Positions 58,051 to 64,000 of a stretch of 64,000 bases of DNA are shown one piece after another. Numbering within the stretch: position 1 is the first letter of the stretch; every line of letters begins with the position of its first letter. The stretch is from Ariolimax columbianus. Taxonomy: Eukaryota > Mollusca > Gastropoda > Stylommatophora > Arionidae. The notes under the pieces are model-generated. The model saw nothing but the letters and a program-made list of their open reading frames with translations, was not told the origin of the DNA and ran no database searches. The stretch lies in assembly GCA_036924085.1 (NCBI GenBank), contig JAVGWX010000008.1, forward strand, positions 55,206,814 through 55,270,813, read 5' to 3'. Both the position numbers and the translations under genes were made by a program.

Positions 58051-58975
58051 GTAATTTCTTCTCGAAAGAATCATCATTATTTTAGTCGTCCACAGTTTTG
58101 CTTGTTAGTCCAGTCTGAAGAAACATGAGTGAATTATGATAATATTTCCAAATTGTAAAAACAGCAAAAAGGGCAGCAAGGACCGCAAAAGTACAAGCAA
58201 ATTCAACAAAACTGTTGTCTATGTGAAATAATAAGTGAATATTGTTAAAAACATAAAATTAGTAACCGAAAAGTAAGAAATAATTATTTATGTATAGATT
58301 TAGTTATGGGGAAAATGGACATCATTGGAGAGAAAAATCCAAGCAATGGAGATAATAGGCTCAACATAGACCCTTAAAATAATACATAAGAGCCAAACAT
58401 CAAATGACAGAGTGCGAAATATACATCCACAGTTCAATGGCTACATCCATATATTAAGACTAAATGGGCAGATCAGCACTGAACTCACTGAATCAGTTCA
58501 TGTGGTGAGAAGGAAAGTAAGATATAACGTGCGATTGACAGATAATATTCAGAAACAGAGGCCCAATTCGGATATAGAGACACATAAAAGAAAGACAAGC
58601 TGAAGTGCTCCATAGTCTTCATATAATGCAGTGAAAACAAAGGAAGAAGACAAAAACATTACCATTATAGATCAGAGACGTGCAAATAAAAAACAAATCA
58701 TGTTTTGGTCACGCAAAAAAATACAAAAACAAACAAAAAACAACAAAATAGCAGATCTGAAAACTTGTAATTTCATGGTGCATTACATCACTGTCATAAC
58801 GTCCCTCAGCTTTACATGGATAGCACTGTCTATGATTAAGTGTTGTTGTAGCACACTATCTCCAACTTTACTCATCACCAAACCACTCATTGTAATATTT
58901 ACTCATCACTAAACCACTCAATGTAATATTTACTGATCATTAACACAGTGTCCATCCGAGATACGGCTATCATCT

Positions 58976-59268
58976 CACCCTCTCGCTCTCTCTCACTCTC
59001 TTTCTCTCTCCCTCTCTCTCTCTCGCTCTCACGCTCTCCTTCTCTCTTACTCCCCCTCTCTCTCTCCATCTTTTTCTCCCTCCCCTCTGTTTCTCTCTCT
59101 CTCTCTCTCCCTCTCTTTCCCTCTCTTTCCCTCTCTCTCCTTCTCTATCCCTCTCTCTCTCGCTCTCTCTCCCTCTCTCTCTCTCACTCCCTTCTCTCAC
59201 TCCCTTCTCTCTCACCCTCTCTCTCTCTCCCCCTCTCTCTGTCCCCCTCTCTCTCTCTCTCTCAATCC
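58976..59268. repeat. CT-rich microsatellite, copy B
   Basis: Expanded relative to 6168-6400. Confidence 0.9.
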
Positions 59269-59690
59269 TCGATCAGTACTCCTTTTCACCTTTCTCATGG
59301 ATTTTCTCAAACATTATGTTGCTTTTCTAGTGAAGACGTTTTAGTGGGAAGGTAGGATTCTAATGTTGTGTTTTGCTAATGAAGACGTTAAAGTACGAAA
59401 TTTGAATTATAATTTTGTGTTCTGTTAATGAAGACGATTTCGTGAGAAGGTAGGATTCTAATTTTGTGTCCTGTTAATGAAGAGGTTTTAGTACGACATT
59501 TGGATTCCACGTTTTGTGTGTTTTTCTAATGTAGACCCATTTTATTCGTGAAGGTAGGATTCTAATTTTGTGTTCTGCTAATAAAGAGGTTTTAGTACGA
59601 CGTTTGGATACCTTTTTTATGTTGTTTAGCTAATGAAGACGTTTAAGTGAGTAGGTAGGATTCAAATTTTGTGATTTTGATCCCTGTAGC

Positions 59691-59711
59691 GGGGGGGGGG
59701 GGGGGGGGGGG
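59691..59711. repeat. Poly-G run of 21
   Basis: Uninterrupted G run in intron 5. The corresponding place in copy A reads GAGAGGAAGGCGGGGGG. It may be a true expansion or a base-calling/assembly artefact. Confidence 0.7.
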
Positions 59712-59989
59712 AATACTTACATAACCTATCACGTATATCTTACAAAATCTATGACAGAAGATTGTTCGTATCGCTTGCAACCGCCTTGTATAAAATATAT
59801 TGTTATGTAATACATCACAATCAAGAGGGCATTTACATATTTTAATACTAGTATTGTCATACTATCATTATGATACCAGGGTCATGATAGTAGCGTAATG
59901 GCACTAGCTTTATAGTACATCAGCTACTAGTTATTTTCTTGTAACAACTTCACTGTGCTATCTTCTAAACAAATACAATGTTTCAACAG

Positions 59990-60051
59990 GCAACTACCCA
60001 AGTGTGTACACTCGAGTGTCCGAATATCTGACTTGGATCGCCAGCAAGTAA
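59990..60051 (+). CDS. Serine protease copy B, exon 6 (C-terminus)
   Basis: Identical to copy A exon 6. It ends in TAA at 60049-60051, and the AATAAA signal follows about 97 nt later. Confidence 0.9.
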
Positions 60052-60147
60052 ATACACAACTCACTGACTGGCAGGCTTGTTAACTGTTCTTTATGTTTAG
60101 AAGTCAAAATAATAGTGTGATAATACATTCCCATGGATAAACTTGGA

Positions 60148-60153
60148 AATAAA
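60148..60153 (+). terminator. Poly(A) signal, protease copy B
   Basis: AATAAA at the same distance from the stop codon as in copy A, followed by T-rich sequence. Confidence 0.6.
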
Positions 60154-60258
60154 AGCTTGCCGAACAATTGTATTCTGGTTAAATTGTTATTGTATATAAA
60201 CAGATCACTGCTTCACCATCATTGTTTCATATTATATCATTCGGGGATTTATCAATTA

Positions 60259-60291
60259 TCTTCTTCTTCTTCTTCTTCTTCTTCTTCTTCT
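60259..60291. repeat. TTC microsatellite downstream of protease copy B
   Basis: Longer than the run in copy A at 7381-7402. Confidence 0.85.
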
Positions 60292-60490
60292 ATCTCTTCC
60301 TCGTTAGTCCTGAAAAGTGTGTGACATTGTGTCCTAGTTTACAGCAAATCTACGATATCTGCCCTTTCTGTTTTCACCTGGATTTTTGTAGGTCCGAGTT
60401 TGCCTTTTCTTTGCGATCGCAGATTTTTTAGACATACTATATTCTCAGCTCATTTACCGTGCGTACATCTTGACCCCATCAATTAGTTGC

Positions 60491-60882
60491 TGGCTGCTGT
60501 CAGCTCATTCGCTGCACTGCATCTTGGCCCAGCTTTGAGACTTGGCTGCTGTCAGCTCATTCGCTGCACTGCATCTTGGCCCAGCTTTGAGACCTGGCTG
60601 CCGTCAGCTCATTCGCTGCACTGCATCTTGGCCCCCCCAGCTTTGAGACTTGGCTGCTGTCAGCTCATTCGTTGCACTGCATCTTTGCCTAGCTTTGGGA
60701 ATTGGCTGCTGTCAGCTCATTCGCTGCACTGCATCTTGGCCCAGCTTTGAGACTTGGCTGCTGTCAGCTCATTCGCTGCACTGCATCTTGGCCCAGCTTT
60801 AAGACTTGGCTTCTGTCAGCTCATTTGCTGCACTTCTTCTTTGCCCAGCTTTGAGACTTCGCTGCTGTTAACTCATTCACTG
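60491..60882. repeat. 52-bp minisatellite, about 7.5 units, copy B
   Basis: Same unit number, order and internal C insertion as 7602-7993. Only point differences. Confidence 0.9.
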
Positions 60883-61477
60883 TGCTGCATATTCATCACT
60901 TCATGGATTTAAGGATACATTCACACCGAATTGGTCTCAGATTTCAGCAATTTAGATATTCATTGTATGTCAAAGTAGCTTGCTATGCCATTTCAAATCT
61001 TCCTTTCAGGGCTAAGCATTTCATGGGATTTGTGGCACCGTTCACAAATTAGACTTCCATTTGGGGATCAGCATTTCATGGGCGTTAGCTGCAGCACGGT
61101 GGTACTCCTATGCGAAATTGAACATATACAAATGAGTGAGTCCGTCGAATGAAATGGGCTGTACATTGTACACTACCTTCGGAAACACGGCGAGGGAAAC
61201 ATAAATCCTTCTTCTCTGTATCTCTTCCGCTTTTCTACACGATCTTTTCAAATTGAATAAGGTTTTCCATGCCCTCCATTCTGATTATCTGCTACATTAT
61301 GGTCTTCTGTGTACGCTAGATTAGCTGTGACATTCTGTAAAACCGCTTTATGTAAGATCTAGGCTAAAAGCTTCTTATGTGGCTTGGTATGCGTACGATT
61401 CTCAACCAGGACACCGCGTCGATTGGCGGAATAAATCATGTGAGGATACAGAGCATTGTTCCTGTCGATCCTCAGTT

Positions 61478-61734
61478 AGTTAGGACTTGTCTTACCTGAC
61501 TACGTGAAGATTGGACTCGGCGGACTACGTGGAAGCAACTATTAGTCCGGTTCAAAAGATAGATATAAAACGCACGCGATCGGGTTTACTCAACCGGTGT
61601 AGACCGAGAAGTAGATGGATAGGAAATGTTGCAGATATTCTAAATCGTCAAGGGATGACTACTTCAGCGACATGTCAGACACTGGAGAGAAAACTACGGC
61701 TCCCCACGGCACCTCATGGCACAAATAGATAAGA
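61478..61734 (+). mobile_element. Possible non-LTR RT C-terminal remnant, copy B
   Basis: Duplicate of 8590-8845. Same RPRSRWIGNV block. Confidence 0.4.
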
Positions 61735-62486
61735 CAATACACCATAAAGCGACAAAGATTAAGCCTATCAATCTGGCAAAAAACTATGTTGAGAAATAAT
61801 GAACAATGCCAAGTGCAAAATAAAATTGGTTTTCAAGTTCGTTTCTGATTGAATTTGAACACAAACCAAGGGTACTGAGAAATCTTGTACAGCAAAGTAT
61901 GTTACTCATCCTGAACTCATTTCTAGAGAACTCCATCTTTCAGTGCTAGTCACTTGCGAACTTCGCAATCATCTTTTCTTTCCTCATGCCCTCTTCAAGG
62001 AATAACATTCCGAATGGTGTTAGTCTGTCCTCACCGTAGTTAAATATGATTTGATCAACTTCGCAGATGAAAAACATAGTTTTGTATGGTTTTAGAAGTG
62101 CTCTTGAAAACCTCAGCATTTTCAAAATAGCTACGTAACAATTAATGGAGATTTTTGTTGTATTCTATTACTTCTAAAATGCGCCTTTAATACTTGAGCA
62201 AGTTGATTGGTCATGACCTCATACATGCAGGGCACATGCTGCCCATAATGTTAATACATCAATCATTATGGAAAGATTATCTTTTTTTTTTTTTTTTTCT
62301 TTTTTTGGGTTATTAAATAATCGCGAGCATGAGTAGATTCTTTGAAATCACTGTCCAAACATTTTCCGAGAAGTTGGAAACTGACGAGATGTGTTTATGT
62401 TTTGGCAATTTTTCAAGCTTTTTGATTTTTTTTTAAAGATGTTTTGGGCTATACAGCCCTTCCTTTGGCCAAATATTATCAGATCC

Positions 62487-64000
62487 TTCTTCTTCTTCTT
62501 CTTCGTACGCAGTCAGACAGTAACCATTATTTTTTCGAAAAAAGCGGCGGTCATCCTGAGGCTGTCAACACTGCCATAGAGCTTCTCTTTTGGTTCCACT
62601 GGTTATGGCCACATCTGCTCTCTCTGATCCTCGTATGTCGGGCAGTTCTGCAGCAGATGCTCAGCGGTCATTTTCTTGGTACCACACGGGCATTCGTCGG
62701 TACCACCTATCTTCAATTTGTTGAATAGGTGGTACCTCAGTCTATTGTGGCCAGTGCGAAGTCTGAAGACAACGACCTGCTCTCTTCTGTTCAACTGGTA
62801 ATAGGCATCGTTTTTGGTGTAGCCGGTATGTTCAGTTTCCCATTTGGTCATGTATCTGGCTTTATTAAGCAGTTTTGACTCTTCGTACGTCATACTAGTA
62901 TCTGTTTGTGGTAGTCTTGCACCTTCTTTTGCCAGTCTGTCTGCCTCCTCGTTGCCTTGGATGTTGCAGTGTGATGGGACCCACTGTACCACTACCCTTT
63001 TTGGTGCGGACTGCTGGCATAGTTGACAGAGTACTGCTCTTAAGTCATTGAGCTCAGTGGTTTTCTAGCTTTTTAGCGCTGTGACTACGGCGAGAGCATC
63101 TGTAAGCAGGACTATATGGCTTTCATTTTCTTTATGTGTCACCATTTCTTCCACTGCCGCCCTCAGTGCCTCTGCCTCCGCTCTGAAATTGCTTGTGTAA
63201 TTACCAGTAGCGAATGACAGTGTTATTGTTCTGCCATTTGGTAGGTTCAGAAATGCTCCTGCCCCTCCGTTCTGTGTAGTGTCTGTTACAGAACCGTCGG
63301 TCCAGTCCATGCTTGGGTAGTTCGATATAAAGCTTAGGGTAATATCTCTCCTTTCTTTTTCAGTCTGACATTTTTTGTTTCCAATACGTGGTATAATTTC
63401 TACCACCTCTGGAAATATATCCTGCCTCCAGGTAGGTTTTCGTACAGTAGTGATGGGCTTTGGTGTTGTTAGTGCGTTTATTGGATCTTTGTGCATCTTT
63501 GATTTGGCTATTTCTGCAAAGTTTCTCCGCTTTAGTTTCCCAGTTCCCAAATTGTTTAGTCTCTGGTGCATTGGGTGGTCAGTCTATCTTCGGAGTTTCT
63601 CTGACTGCAGCTGGGCTCTGCATTCTCTTCTATCGTTCATAGGTTGCAGCTTTGTAATCTTTTCAAGTTCTACAATTGGCGTTGACTTCATGCCTCCTGT
63701 TATAACTCTCATGGCTTGGTTTTAAAGTTTGTTAACTTTATCGAAGTTCGCCTTTGCTGCTGTTGTCCGTGCCGAAATGCAAAACTCAAGAACTGGTCTC
63801 ACTCTTCCAGTGTACAGTTTCTTTAGTATACTTTCGTCTGCTCCCCAGCTTGTGCCAGCTAGTTTCCTCATGATTGCCATTCTTTCTCTGGCTCTCATTC
63901 GGTTTCTCTCGATCTGACTTTTCCATGTCATGCGCCGATCAAATGTGACTCCCAGATAGTTTGGGTTGTCGTTTGGCTGCAGCAATTTGCCATTTAGACT
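62487..64000 (-). mobile_element. Family A LINE fragment, copy B (runs off window)
   Basis: Duplicate of 9600-11170 with TTC tail (6 units against 7). It shares both old stops and adds new damage: a TCA to TAA change at 62603-62605, a CAA to TAA change at about 63722-63724, and a 12-base deletion removing four codons just before the first RNase H aspartate (near 63300). Confidence 0.9.

Larger units (their letters stand above)
47919..60051 (+). pseudogene. Chymotrypsin-fold serine protease, copy B, six exons, shared nonsense codon
   Basis: Exons 47919-47949, 50033-50184, 52861-53082, 55793-55994, 57934-58050 and 59990-60051 join in phase to 262 codons including the stop, the usual length of an S1 zymogen. 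In order they give a signal peptide (MKLIVFVCLLASSLVA), a short propeptide ending KR, the IVNG activation site, His at codon 67, Asp at 118, GDSGGP Ser at 216 and C-terminal TWIASK. Pocket positions equivalent to 189 and 226 are both Ser. Codon 189 is TAG (55952-55954), so translation would end before the catalytic Ser. All splice sites, the promoter and the poly(A) signal look intact. It is either a very young pseudogene, a transcribed truncated protein, or an assembly or allelic stop. Confidence 0.85.
52608..64000. repeat. Segmental duplication, copy B (right part outside window)
   Basis: Direct repeat of 1-11133. It is about 260 bases longer, mostly through growth of the CA-rich minisatellite in intron 4, the CT-rich tract in intron 5, a TTC run and a 21-base G run. 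The shared retrotransposon insertion shows that the duplication happened after that insertion. Confidence 0.95.

Overview
The window is eukaryotic, not bacterial. It has split genes with GT...AG introns, a TATA-type promoter, AATAAA signals, nested non-LTR retrotransposons, SINE-like insertions and long minisatellites. The protease exons and the mix of RNase H-bearing, CR1-like and RTE-like elements suggest an invertebrate, most likely a mollusc; that is inference from protein character, not a database match.

Layout. A segment of at least 11.1 kb occurs twice in direct orientation, at 1-11133 (copy A) and from 52608 to the window end (copy B), about 52.6 kb apart. Each copy carries exons 3-6 of a secreted chymotrypsin-fold serine protease plus the same intronic repeats and the same downstream retrotransposon fragment. 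Copy B is complete in the window: TATA box at 47821, exon 1 at 47919, last exon ending at 60051, poly(A) signal at 60148. Exons 1-2 of copy A lie left of base 1. Both copies share an in-frame TAG in exon 4, before the catalytic serine, so as assembled both encode a truncated enzyme.

Between the copies (about 11.2-47.7 kb) I see no convincing host gene. The region is a graveyard of non-LTR retrotransposons. Family A (endonuclease, RT, RNase H, GAA tail) is best preserved at 36413-39133. There are also CR1-like 3' ends with a TTAAG tail, a family with an ATT tail, and several older RT or endonuclease remnants. Nested insertions have readable target-site duplications (TSDs): SINE-like elements at 18563-18859 and 20407-20812, a CR1-like piece at 22373-22577, a 59-bp tailed tRNA-half-like insert at 44364-44422, and two LINE insertions in a minisatellite.

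Tandem repeats are prominent: a 55-bp-unit array of about 7.5 kb (35.2-42.7 kb), a 36-bp array inside a LINE (45.9-46.5 kb), a GGAGT-rich array growing from a LINE tail (30.9-31.5 kb), and CA-, CT-, TTC- and G-rich tracts that differ in length between the two duplicated copies.

No CRISPR array, operon, rRNA or intact tRNA gene was found. The points most worth following are the tandem protease duplication with its shared nonsense codon, the tRNA-half insertion, and the sub-families of the large minisatellite.
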